In this document: positions 1-6,085 of the stretch, in pieces
Layout: every line of letters starts with the position of its first letter
How positions within the stretch are numbered: the stretch's first letter is position 1
Assembly: GCA_009783495.1 (NCBI GenBank)
Contig: WRDJ01000014.1
Coordinates: 1-8,595 of the forward strand
Direction: 5' to 3'
DNA length: 8,595 nucleotides
DNA from: Clostridiales bacterium
Lineage (GTDB): Bacteria; Bacillota; Dehalobacteriia; UBA4068
Translations under genes and position numbers: made by a program
The notes under the pieces: generated by a model
Seen by the model: the letters and a program-made list of their open reading frames with translations, nothing else
Told to the model about the DNA's origin: nothing
Databases searched by the model: none

Positions 1-178
1 CGCATCGCTTGATTTCGCTGCGCTCGAAGCCCAGGCCGCTGGTGGCATTGCCCTGCGGGTCGAGATCCGCAAGCAAAACCTTTTTACCGTCTTTGGCCAG
101 GCAGGCGGCCAGATTGACCGCCGTCGTGGTCTTAGCCACACCGCCTTTTTGATTGACAAGCGCCACTATCTTCGCCAT
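1..178 (-). CDS. soj: Soj/ParA chromosome-partitioning ATPase, N-terminal part (runs off the left edge)
   Basis: The first 59 residues of a ParA/Soj-family ATPase are present; the rest lies beyond position 1. It begins [19 protein letters not shown]. The stretch KGGVAKTTT (residues 11-19) is the deviant Walker A motif of the ParA/MinD class, and [13 protein letters not shown] follows as the conserved Asp-containing motif. ATP-bound Soj dimerises, binds DNA non-specifically and is controlled by ParB (Spo0J) bound at parS. In Firmicutes it also influences DnaA and initiation of replication. Soj normally precedes parB, which would lie outside the window. The ATG at 178-176 is the only sensible start because the family motif begins immediately after it. 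The ribosome binding site is weak: a G-rich GGTGG lies just upstream rather than a clear GGAGG. A parS site is centred 65-81 nt upstream. The identification is firm; only the length is unknown. Confidence 0.95.
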   Translation of the reverse strand, partial: MAKIVALVNQKGGVAKTTTAVNLAACLAKDGKKVLLADLDPQGNATSGLGFERSEIKRC

Positions 179-243
179 ATACACCACCGCCCCCTTGCTC
201 TTTCCGGGGATTTCGACGTTCTGCGTCACAAATCCTGCCGAAT

Positions 244-259
244 TGTTTCACGTGAAACA
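244..259. promoter_or_regulatory. parS: parS centromere site upstream of soj
   Basis: This is the perfect 16-bp palindrome TGTTTCACGTGAAACA, which matches the bacterial parS consensus bound by ParB/Spo0J. The symmetry extends to 22 bp (241-262). It lies 65 nt upstream of the soj start codon in an otherwise gene-free interval. ParB loads here as a CTP-dependent clamp and spreads along DNA; this is family knowledge, not visible here. Its position could also let ParB influence soj expression, which is inference. Confidence 0.95.
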
Positions 260-434
260 ATTTATGCGGAAAAGACCGGGAACGAAGAGACAGCAAGTCA
301 CGCTCCGGGGCCCTCAAAAGGCGTTTTTCTGTCTTTTGGGGCGGAAACACAGGCGTCCCGCATAACAGAGGGGAGAAGAGAACGTCCGGAGCGCGAAGTA
401 AACGGCGGGGTGCCGCTTGCCGTGATATAACAGC

Positions 435-458
435 ACGCCGGGGATCGCGGCGAAGCGG
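435..458. repeat. Dispersed repeat module 1, copy near soj
   Basis: These 24 bp match positions 8178-8201 at 22 of 24 bases; the shared core is GGATCGCG followed by CGAAGCGG. A weak hairpin (CGTG/CACG around 422-437) lies on its left side, as the hairpin at 8163-8182 does in the other copy. The surrounding purine-rich DNA from about 366 to 400 also resembles the flank at 8110-8150. It appears to be a degenerate intergenic repeat, not a gene. Confidence 0.6.
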
Positions 459-483
459 GGAATATAAGCACAAATAAGGAGGC

Positions 484-516
484 AGCCCCCACCAAAAAAC
501 CGAAAGAGAGGGGGCT
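484..516. repeat. 7-bp inverted repeat downstream of rsmG
   Basis: AGCCCCC (484-490) and GGGGGCT (510-516) form a perfect 7-bp GC-rich stem around a 19-nt loop. It lies about 60 nt beyond the rsmG stop on the minus strand, so it could end or stabilise the rsmG transcript. However, the sequence after the stem on the minus strand (GCCTCCTTATTTG) has no continuous U run, so I do not call it an intrinsic terminator. Confidence 0.45.
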
Positions 517-552
517 AACGAGAAGCCCTGCTTTTTCCTGTCCTCTGTTATG

Positions 553-571
553 CGCCGCTTATGTTGCCGGC
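553..571. repeat. Dispersed repeat module 2, copy abutting the rsmG stop
   Basis: These 19 bp match 8216-8234 at 17 of 19 bases, with an identical centre GCTTATGTTGCCG. Here the flanks are self-complementary: GCGCCG (552-557) pairs with CGGCGC (568-573) around a 10-nt loop, so this copy forms a hairpin that the other copy does not. It ends 5 bp from the rsmG stop codon, just as the other copy ends 5 bp from the yidD stop. Confidence 0.6.
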
Positions 572-575
572 GCGC

Positions 576-1301
576 TCAGAGAGGGCTTTTTTTTGGCGTC
601 CCCGCCGCGCGCGGATATTTCTTCGGCGTGGGAGCGGTTTTCTCCACCAGCAGCAAGCTGCGCTTTTCCTCGAGAAACGGCAGGCTGTAAAACTCCGTTT
701 CCCGCACCGCGCCGCCGAGAACCCTGAGGGCGTTGGCGGAAGCGGCCAATTCATCTTCAAGCGCCGGGCCTTTCATGGCCAAAAAAACCCCGCCAACGCG
801 CAAAAAAGGCAGCGCGTATTCCAACAGCACAGGCAAGGCGGTGACGGCGCGCGCCGTGACGGCATCAAATTTTCCCCGCAAAGGGGGGCCGGAACCGCCT
901 TCCTCCGCGCGCAGGGCCAGCGCCTCGGCGTTCTCCAGGCCCAGCCCGGCGACGGCCTCGCGCAAGAACCCGGCGCGCTTCTTCAGAGAATCCAAGAGCA
1001 ACCAGCGGCTCTCCGGGCAGGCCACGGCCAACGGGATGCCGGGGAAGCCGGCGCCGCTGCCGATGTCAAGGCAAAAAACGCCCGGCTTGAGCCGTTTCGC
1101 AAGATAAAGCGCGTCCCAATAATGCTTGAGAGCGGCCTCCCGCGGGTCGAGGATGGCGGTGAGGTTGAACTTCCTGTTGGCCTCCTCAACCAAACGCCAA
1201 TGCCGCGCCAGCAACTCGCTTTGCCGCGCACTCAGGGCCGGGCCGACGGGGAAGGCCGCCAGCGCCGCTTTCAGGGTTTCGCTGAAAATATCGTCCGGCA
1301 T
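576..1301 (-). CDS. rsmG: 16S rRNA (guanine-N7) methyltransferase RsmG (GidB)
   Basis: RsmG transfers a methyl group from S-adenosylmethionine to N7 of G527 (E. coli numbering) in 16S rRNA, in the 530 loop; loss of the enzyme in several bacteria gives low-level streptomycin resistance (family knowledge). The 241-residue protein has the usual length. Visible motifs are FNLTAI (45-50) in the N-terminal helical part, DIGSGAGFPGIPLA (79-92) as the SAM-binding loop, DSLKKRAGFL (104-113), VTARAV (148-153) and the typical C-terminal PKKYPRAAGTPKKSPL. The ATG at 1301 is backed by GAGGA (1313-1309) at 7 nt. It lies 93 nt downstream of mnmG, and that gap holds a parS site, so the two genes may share a transcript or rsmG may have its own promoter near parS. 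The C-terminal Lys codons create an A-rich 3' end just before the stop. Identification is firm. Confidence 0.97.
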   Translation of the reverse strand: MPDDIFSETLKAALAAFPVGPALSARQSELLARHWRLVEEANRKFNLTAILDPREAALKHYWDALYLAKRLKPGVFCLDIGSGAGFPGIPLAVACPESRWLLLDSLKKRAGFLREAVAGLGLENAEALALRAEEGGSGPPLRGKFDAVTARAVTALPVLLEYALPFLRVGGVFLAMKGPALEDELAASANALRVLGGAVRETEFYSLPFLEEKRSLLLVEKTAPTPKKYPRAAGTPKKSPL

Positions 1302-1352
1302 AGAAACGTCCTCTTTTTAATGATTGGTGTTTATGGGGAACCCCCGGCAAAT

Positions 1353-1368
1353 TGTTTCACGTGAAACA
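1353..1368. promoter_or_regulatory. parS: parS centromere site between mnmG and rsmG
   Basis: This is a perfect TGTTTCACGTGAAACA palindrome. It has the longest symmetry of the three sites, 28 bp without a mismatch (1347-1374). The core begins 51 nt upstream of the rsmG ATG and lies within the 93-nt mnmG-rsmG gap. It is a ParB/Spo0J binding site by match to the established consensus. Confidence 0.95.
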
Positions 1369-1394
1369 ATTTGCGAGAAGGGCCTACAAGCCGC

Positions 1395-3269
1395 CTATCC
1401 GCCCTTATGCCTGTGCTCCAGGTATATCAAAAGCACGCTGATGTCTGCCGGGGAAACGCCGCCCAGGCGCGAGGCCTGGCCCAAGGAAACGGGGCGGTTC
1501 TCGATGAGCCGCTGCCGCCCCTCAAAGGAAAGGCCCTTGACGGCGGCATAGTCCAGCACGGGCGGCAAGAGCTTGGCCTCCAGGCGCGCAAAGCGTTTGG
1601 CCTGCTCTTTTTGTTTGGCGATATATCCTTCATATTTAATATCTATTTCCACCTGCTCGGCTTCGGCCTGCTCCAGTGATTGGGGCGGCGGGGAAGCCAG
1701 CGCAACCTCGCGGTATGAAAGCTCCGGGCGGCGCAGCAGGTCGGCCAAGGTCATGTCGCCCTTGGCCTCGATATGCAGAGATTCTCTGACGGCGGCGCCG
1801 GGCCGGGTTTGCCGTAAGCGCGCCAGCTCGCGCTCTATCGCCTCTTTTTTTTCACAGAAAAACCGCCATCTTTCCTCGCCGATCAGGCCATAGGCACGGG
1901 CTTTTTCGCAAAGGCGCAGGTCGGCGTTGTCCTGCCGCAGCAAGAGCCGCCATTCCGCCGAAGAAGTGAAAAGGCGGTAGGGCTCGCTCGCGCCCTTGGT
2001 GATCAGGTCGTCGGCCATCACGCCGATGAAGGCCTCGGCGCGGCCCAAGATGAAGGGTTCCTTACCCAAAACCGCGGCCGCGGCGTTGGCCCCTGCCAAA
2101 AGCCCCTGCGCAGCGGCCTCTTCATAACCGGAAGTGCCGTTCAATTGCCCGGCGGAAAAAAGCCCGGCGATTTCTTTGTGCTCCAAGGTCGGCTTTAGCT
2201 GCGTGGGCTGCAAACAGTCATATTCGATGGCATAGGCGGGGCGAACGATCACCACGTTTTGCAGGCCGGGAATGGTGCGCAGAAAGGCCAACTGCACCTC
2301 TTCCGGCAGGCTGGATGACATGCCTTGCACATAATATTCGCGCAGTGTGAGACCCTCCGGCTCCAAAAAAAGCTGATGCGCGGGGCGCCCGGCGAAACGC
2401 ACCACCTTGTCCTCGATGGAAGGGCAATAACGCGGGCCCACGCCCTCGATGACCCCGGAATAGAGCGGCGAGCGGTGCAGGTTTTCGCGGATCACCCGAT
2501 GCGTCTCCTCGTTGGTATAGGTAAGCCAGCAGGGCAGCATGGGGCGGGAATCAACCGTCCGCCAATCCGGCGCGAAGGAAAAGGCCAGGCCGCGTTGGCC
2601 CGGCTGCTCCTGCATCCGGCTGAAATCCAGGCTGTTTTTGTCCACCCTGGCCGGGGTGCCGGTTTTGAAACGGGACATCGGCAGTCCCAGGTCGCGCAGG
2701 AAAAGGCCCAGCGCGGTGGCCGGGGGAAAACCTGCGGGGCCGGAGGCCGCGTAATGCTCGCCGATGACTACGCGCCCGTTCAGATATGTTCCGCAGGCCA
2801 GCACGACCTTTTTCGCCGCGAAAACCGCCCCTGAAGTCAAGCGCACGCCCTCCGCTTGCCCGTTTTCGATGAGAAGGGAATGCGCCTCGCCCTGGCGCAG
2901 ATTGATGTTGGGCGCGTTTTCCAGCTCGCGGCGCAGGGCCGCCTGATACGACGGCTTGTCAATCTGAGCGCGCAGGGCCTGCACCGCCGGGCCCTTGCCG
3001 GTGTTAAGCAGGCGGATCTGTATCTGGCTTTGGTCGGCGAGGCGCGCCATGGCGCCGCCCAGCGCGTCAATTTCCCGCACCACCGTGCTTTTGGCCGGGC
3101 CGCCCACCGAGGGGTTGCAGGGCATCAGGCCTATGGCCTCGATGTTCATGGTCAGCAAAAGGGTTTTCGCGCCCATGCGCGCGGCGGCCAGAGCGGCCTC
3201 GCAGCCGGCATGCCCGCCGCCCACCACGATCACCTCATATGAACCTGCGCGATAGCCGTCTGTGGACAT
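1395..3269 (-). CDS. mnmG: tRNA uridine 5-carboxymethylaminomethyl modification enzyme MnmG (GidA)
   Basis: MnmG is the FAD-dependent partner of MnmE. Together they install the (carboxymethyl)aminomethyl group at C5 of the wobble uridine (U34) in certain tRNAs, using methylenetetrahydrofolate and glycine or ammonium. The 624-residue product is full length. Motifs: the dinucleotide-binding loop VVGGGHAGCEAA (15-26), PCNPSVGGPAKS (50-61), the GidA signatures GPRYCPSIEDK (278-288) and AGQLNGTSGYEEAAAQG (373-389), and the conserved C-terminal IKYEGYIAKQ (544-553) and LGQASRLGGVSPADIS (596-611). I chose the ATG at 3269 because AAGGAGG lies 6 nt upstream (3276-3282); a frame extension to 3287 would start inside that site. 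The usual mnmE-mnmG adjacency is interrupted here by an acetyltransferase gene, and a parS site lies 51 nt upstream. Nothing looks degraded. Confidence 0.97.
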   Translation of the reverse strand: MSTDGYRAGSYEVIVVGGGHAGCEAALAAARMGAKTLLLTMNIEAIGLMPCNPSVGGPAKSTVVREIDALGGAMARLADQSQIQIRLLNTGKGPAVQALRAQIDKPSYQAALRRELENAPNINLRQGEAHSLLIENGQAEGVRLTSGAVFAAKKVVLACGTYLNGRVVIGEHYAASGPAGFPPATALGLFLRDLGLPMSRFKTGTPARVDKNSLDFSRMQEQPGQRGLAFSFAPDWRTVDSRPMLPCWLTYTNEETHRVIRENLHRSPLYSGVIEGVGPRYCPSIEDKVVRFAGRPAHQLFLEPEGLTLREYYVQGMSSSLPEEVQLAFLRTIPGLQNVVIVRPAYAIEYDCLQPTQLKPTLEHKEIAGLFSAGQLNGTSGYEEAAAQGLLAGANAAAAVLGKEPFILGRAEAFIGVMADDLITKGASEPYRLFTSSAEWRLLLRQDNADLRLCEKARAYGLIGEERWRFFCEKKEAIERELARLRQTRPGAAVRESLHIEAKGDMTLADLLRRPELSYREVALASPPPQSLEQAEAEQVEIDIKYEGYIAKQKEQAKRFARLEAKLLPPVLDYAAVKGLSFEGRQRLIENRPVSLGQASRLGGVSPADISVLLIYLEHRHKGG

Positions 3270-3275
3270 GGGAAA

Positions 3276-3282
3276 CCTCCTT
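3276..3282 (-). promoter_or_regulatory. mnmG ribosome binding site
   Basis: The minus strand reads AAGGAGG, 6 nt before the ATG at 3269. It decides the start in favour of MSTDGYRAGS over the six-residue upstream extension. Confidence 0.85.
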
Positions 3283-3320
3283 AACAAGAAGCAAGAAGCA
3301 AGGGCGGCTTATATCGGCGT

Positions 3321-3336
3321 TGTTTCACGTGAAACA
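3321..3336. promoter_or_regulatory. parS: parS centromere site upstream of mnmG
   Basis: This is the third perfect TGTTTCACGTGAAACA palindrome, with symmetry extending to 18 bp (3320-3337). It lies 51 nt upstream of the mnmG ATG, between mnmG and the acetyltransferase gene. Match to the ParB/Spo0J consensus is exact. Confidence 0.95.
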
Positions 3337-3384
3337 ATGGGTCGCACGAAAAGACCTTCGTTAATACGCGTGCTGTAATGCCTG

Positions 3385-3903
3385 CTATACCGTGTTGATG
3401 GCTCCCGAAACACCGGCCAGCGCCCCGGCATACAGCTCGCGAACCAGGCTCCATTCGGCGGCCTGCGCTTCATCGTTCTTATGGAATATATGATAGCGAT
3501 ATGAGGGCGCGAAGCCCAGCCTCCCGTAAATTTGCGGGTCGCCGCAGAGAAACACCGCCCCGAACCCCAGCCCCCCGGCGATGCGCAAGGCTTCTTCCGT
3601 CAGGGCGCGCGCAATGCCGCGCCGGAAGCAGGCCGGATGCACGCAAAGCGGGGAAAGCAGCAATTCCGTGCGCTCACCGTGCGGCGTGGCAAGCGTGGTC
3701 TTGCTGAGGACGATTTGCCCGGTGAGCGCTCCGTTTTCATCTTCGGCCACCAATGACAATTCCGGGATGAAGCTGGCCTTTTCCCGCAGTTCACGCAGAT
3801 ATTGCGCCTCCGTGCCGTCGCCGTGGGCGGCCGTCGCGAAAGAGGCTTCGACCAACCGATCAACTTCATCATAATCCGAAGGGGCTTCCTGGCGGATTAT
3901 CAT
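3385..3903 (-). CDS. GNAT-family N-acetyltransferase (YhbS-like)
   Basis: This is a predicted acetyl-CoA-dependent N-acetyltransferase of 172 residues; its substrate is unknown. It opens MIIRQEAPSDYDEVDRLVEASF, the usual first strand and helix of GNAT proteins. It continues LSLVAEDENGALTGQIVLS (49-67), then the acetyl-CoA-binding motif A region LSPLCVHPACFRRGIARAL (83-101), in which RRGIA takes the place of the usual Q/RxxGxG/A. GDPQIYGRLGFAPSYRY (121-137) is the C-terminal signature typical of YhbS-like members (COG3153). I chose the ATG at 3903 because GGAGGT (3916-3911) lies 7 nt upstream; an ATG at 3948 in the same frame lacks such a site. The gene starts 48 nt after mnmE, probably in the same transcript. 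It is an accessory insertion between mnmE and mnmG, so context says little about its job. The family call is good; function beyond that is open. Confidence 0.85.
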   Translation of the reverse strand: MIIRQEAPSDYDEVDRLVEASFATAAHGDGTEAQYLRELREKASFIPELSLVAEDENGALTGQIVLSKTTLATPHGERTELLLSPLCVHPACFRRGIARALTEEALRIAGGLGFGAVFLCGDPQIYGRLGFAPSYRYHIFHKNDEAQAAEWSLVRELYAGALAGVSGAINTV

Positions 3904-3910
3904 GCGCTTC

Positions 3911-3916
3911 ACCTCC
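3911..3916 (-). promoter_or_regulatory. Ribosome binding site of the GNAT gene
   Basis: The minus strand reads GGAGGT, 7 nt before the ATG at 3903. It fixes the start at MIIRQEAP rather than at the upstream ATG at 3948. Confidence 0.8.
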
Positions 3917-3951
3917 GTTCGAGCAGCGTTTATCCGAACCGCCGGCATTTA

Positions 3952-5352
3952 CTATTTGCCCAGGCAAAACGAAGAAAAAATGGTTTTTATCAATTCCTCG
4001 CTTGCCGATTTGCCGGTTATTTCGCCCAAGAAACGCGCGGCGGTCATCAGATCAACGGAAACCATGTCAATGGGCAGGCCTTCGTCCAAAGCGGCCAGGC
4101 CCTCCGCCAAACATTGTTTGGCCTGCACAAGGGCCCGTTGGTGGCGCAGGTTGCCCAGCAGCCCCGGCCGCGCCGCTTCCGGCAAGCCGCCCCCGGCCCG
4201 CTTTTTGATCTCCTCTTTCACAAGCGCGAGCCCCTGCCCGCTTTTGGCGGAAACGGCGATTTTGGTCAAGCGCGGCCAGGCGTGCTCCAATTCTTCCCGC
4301 AAAGCATCGGGGGAGGACAAGTCGGCCTTATTCAAAAGCAGCAGCGGGCCGCGCGGGAAAAATTCCTGCAGCAGAGCGTTCTCATTTTCCGTCAACGGTT
4401 GGGTAAGGTCGAGCACCAACAGTATCAGCTCGGCGGATTGCGCTTTTTGTCGGCTGCGGCCCACGCCGAGGGCTTCCGCCTCGTCGCAAATGTCCCCGCG
4501 CAGCCCCGCCGTGTCGCTCAAAAGCACGGGAATGCCGTCAATGTCGAGATATTCCTCGATGACGTCGCGCGTGGTCCCGGGAGCATGGGTGACGATGGCC
4601 CGTTCCTCGCGCAAAAGGCTGTTGAAGAGGCTGGATTTGCCGGCGTTGGGCGGCCCGAGCAAAACCGCGCGCAGCCCCTCGCGATAAGCGCGGCCCATGG
4701 GGGCCCCGGCCAGCAGTTCGTCTATGGCCGCAAGAATGGGCAAAAGGCGCGCCTTCGTCTCTTGCGCGCTTAATGCGTCCTCATCCTGCGGGAAATCCAC
4801 GCCGACCTCGATAGCGGCCATAAGCTGCGTTATTTGCTCCTCTATCGCCGTTATGCCCGCGGAAAGGGAGCCCGCAAGCTGTTCGGCGAACAGAGAGAGG
4901 GCGCGCGGCGTTTTCGCTTCGATGAGGTCAAGCACGGCTTCCGCCTGCGCCAAATCAAGCCGCCCGTTCATGAAGGCGCGCAGGGTAAATTCGCCCGGCT
5001 GCGCCAGAACCGCCCCCGCCGCCAGCGCCGCCTGCAAAACCCGCGCCACAACCAGCGGCCCGCCGTGACATTGCAACTCCGCCGCTTCTTCCCCGGTATA
5101 TGAGCGGGGCTCCTTCATCCAAACAACAAGGGCCTCGTCAATCGCTTCCCCGGAAAGGGGATGGCGGATCACGCCCAAGCAGAGCTTGTGGCTTTGCAGG
5201 GAAGAGGGGTTTTTCAGAGGGCATATGCGCAGCATGATTTCTTTGGCGCGCGGCCCGGAAAGGCGCACGATACCCACGCCGCCCGTCCCCGGCGGGGTGG
5301 CGATGGCGGCGATGGTGGTCGCGTCATTGGCGTTGCCTATTGCTTCCGGCAT
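3952..5352 (-). CDS. mnmE: tRNA modification GTPase MnmE (TrmE)
   Basis: MnmE is the GTPase and folate-binding subunit of the MnmE-MnmG complex that modifies tRNA wobble uridine 34. The 466-residue protein is full length. An N-terminal tetrahydrofolate-binding domain (about 1-125) contains TIAAIATPPGTGGVGIVRLSG (13-33) and SYTGEEAAELQCHGG (84-98). The helical domain is interrupted by the G domain with G1 GPPNAGKS (233-240), G2 GTTRD (259-263), G3 DTAG (280-283), G4 NKAD (341-344) and G5 SAK (368-370). The chain ends in CLGK (463-466), the C-terminal CxGK motif whose cysteine is needed for tRNA modification. The ATG at 5352 has AGGAG (5363-5359) at 6 nt. mnmE is separated from jag by an unknown gene and a terminator, so it may need its own promoter; a candidate lies at 5420-5446. 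It is probably co-transcribed with the GNAT gene 48 nt downstream. Confidence 0.97.
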   Translation of the reverse strand: MPEAIGNANDATTIAAIATPPGTGGVGIVRLSGPRAKEIMLRICPLKNPSSLQSHKLCLGVIRHPLSGEAIDEALVVWMKEPRSYTGEEAAELQCHGGPLVVARVLQAALAAGAVLAQPGEFTLRAFMNGRLDLAQAEAVLDLIEAKTPRALSLFAEQLAGSLSAGITAIEEQITQLMAAIEVGVDFPQDEDALSAQETKARLLPILAAIDELLAGAPMGRAYREGLRAVLLGPPNAGKSSLFNSLLREERAIVTHAPGTTRDVIEEYLDIDGIPVLLSDTAGLRGDICDEAEALGVGRSRQKAQSAELILLVLDLTQPLTENENALLQEFFPRGPLLLLNKADLSSPDALREELEHAWPRLTKIAVSAKSGQGLALVKEEIKKRAGGGLPEAARPGLLGNLRHQRALVQAKQCLAEGLAALDEGLPIDMVSVDLMTAARFLGEITGKSASEELIKTIFSSFCLGK

Positions 5353-5419
5353 GAGAAGCTCCTTTTCTTTAAACGAGCCTTGTGCTGCGGCTTTAGCGCG
5401 GACAGCGGTTATCGGCGGG

Positions 5420-5446
5420 GTTAAATTTGGTTTTTTTGTTTGTCAA
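5420..5446 (-). promoter_or_regulatory. Possible mnmE promoter
   Basis: On the minus strand a perfect -35 hexamer TTGACA (5446-5441) is followed after 15 nt by TTTAAC (5425-5420), which matches four of six bases of the -10 consensus. The spacing is short and the element overlaps the last codons of the unknown upstream gene, so this is tentative. It would start transcription roughly 60 nt before the mnmE ATG, which makes sense if jag transcripts stop at 5984-6045. Confidence 0.25.
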
Positions 5447-5940
5447 TGTAATCTATAAAATACTCTCTCTTTTGGGAGTTATCACTTTTTAGGTTTTTCA
5501 ACCACTTCAAGCCGGAGGGCCACTTCAGCAGTTCTTTGAAAAACCTGTTATCGGCTATTAAGCCAACAAACTCAACAAATTCTTCATAAAGAAGCGTTTT
5601 TGCTTTTGTAAGACGCCGTCCCGTGCGTATAATATCTGACAATCAATGTTTGCAGTGCTTCCACGACGTCCTCCGAGAGCAAAAGCAACCATTTGTCCGC
5701 TATGTCCAAGTGCCCGAGCGCTTCCCGTGCGTAGTCTTTTTTTATCAACAATTCGATAAGTTTTTCGTCAACATGGATATGAAACAGAACTTCGCTCCAA
5801 AAATCCCCAGCAAGCTTCATGCTTTCAAGCTTGGCAATAAAGGCTTCGTATTCTCCTGCCTCAACAAAGGTCGTTAAACTTTCCGGATTGTCTATAAAGC
5901 CTTGTATTTGCTTTTTGGAAGCGTTAAGCAAGCTATCCAT
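5421..5940 (-). pseudogene. Unknown small gene between jag and mnmE, apparently frameshifted
   Basis: I do not recognise this protein. An open frame from ATG 5940 to a stop at 5584 begins MDSLLNASKKQIQGFIDNPE and stays rich in Leu, Glu, Lys and Ala, suggesting an all-helical soluble protein. A second frame, shifted by +1, runs from a TTG at 5642 to 5421 and reads SDIIRTGRRLTKAKTLLYEE onward. It has no ribosome binding site and is preceded at once by a stop codon. Joining the frames near 5640 gives a continuous helical protein of about 172 residues, whereas the first frame ends in an odd tail (HGTASYKSKNASL). I infer one gene with a single-base indel, real or from sequencing; A-runs occur nearby. 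The start at 5940 is set by GGAGG (5950-5946) at 5 nt; the longer frame to 5985 would run into the preceding terminator. The DNA is visibly richer in A and T than the neighbours, and this position is normally empty, which suggests acquisition. Confidence 0.55.
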
Positions 5941-5945
5941 CGCAA

Positions 5946-5950
5946 CCTCC
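5946..5950 (-). promoter_or_regulatory. Ribosome binding site of the unknown gene
   Basis: The minus strand reads GGAGG, 5 nt before the ATG at 5940. It supports translation from MDSLLNASKK and argues that the gene is or recently was functional. Confidence 0.7.
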
Positions 5951-5983
5951 ATTCCGCCGCTGAACGACGCTATTGCCCCTAAC

Positions 5984-6045
5984 AAAAAAACTCCGCGAAC
6001 CGTGTCTCCCGCGCGGCAATTCGCATGGGATCCCGGCCGGCGGAG
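5984..6045 (-). terminator. Intrinsic terminator after jag
   Basis: On the minus strand CTCCGC (6045-6040) can pair with GCGGAG (5996-5991), followed directly by seven Ts (5990-5984). The 43-nt interior is GC-rich and can fold further. An outer pair CTAACA (6060-6055) and TGTTAG (5984-5979) brackets the structure. It begins about 40 nt after the jag stop, so it should end the yidC-jag transcript and separate it from mnmE. The base stem is only 6 bp and the loop is long, so strength is uncertain. Confidence 0.6.
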
Positions 6046-6085
6046 CCTGTTGCCTGTTAGTTAGATATGGGTGTTTATCAGGTTA

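Larger units (their letters stand above)
179..575. other. Gene-free interval between rsmG and soj
   Basis: I see no credible gene in this interval of about 400 bp. It holds a parS site (244-259) and an imperfect hairpin with CCCTCAAAAG and CTTTTGGGG arms (311-341). It also holds one copy of a repeat module (435-458), a 7-bp inverted repeat (484-516) and a second repeat module (553-571) that abuts the rsmG stop codon. The soj promoter must lie here or further upstream on the minus strand, but I could not pick out a convincing -35/-10 pair. Small ORFs that cover it on either strand look like composition artefacts rich in Arg and Pro. Confidence 0.7.

Noticed and set aside
149..430. Small plus-strand ORF across the soj start and parS
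   Set aside because: It overlaps the soj start and the parS palindrome, lacks a ribosome binding site and has no protein-like pattern.
523..594. Plus-strand intrinsic terminator: AAGCCCT ... AGGGCTT followed by eight Ts
   Set aside because: The pairing is real, but no plus-strand gene precedes it. The T run is the complement of the C-terminal Lys codons and neighbouring bases of rsmG, so it is likely incidental.
561..1364. Plus-strand ORF of 267 codons opposite rsmG
   Set aside because: It is the antisense shadow of a clear rsmG gene. Its product is Arg/Gln/Gly-rich without a recognisable domain.
3802..4773. Plus-strand ORF of 323 codons opposite mnmE and the GNAT gene
   Set aside because: It spans two well-supported minus-strand genes and has no family motifs; long antisense frames are expected at this GC content.
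5584..5645. Programmed +1 frameshift in the unknown gene
   Set aside because: The first frame ends TTA TGA with no Shine-Dalgarno-like stimulator as in prfB, and no canonical slippery heptamer sits in frame. A mutation or sequencing indel is simpler.
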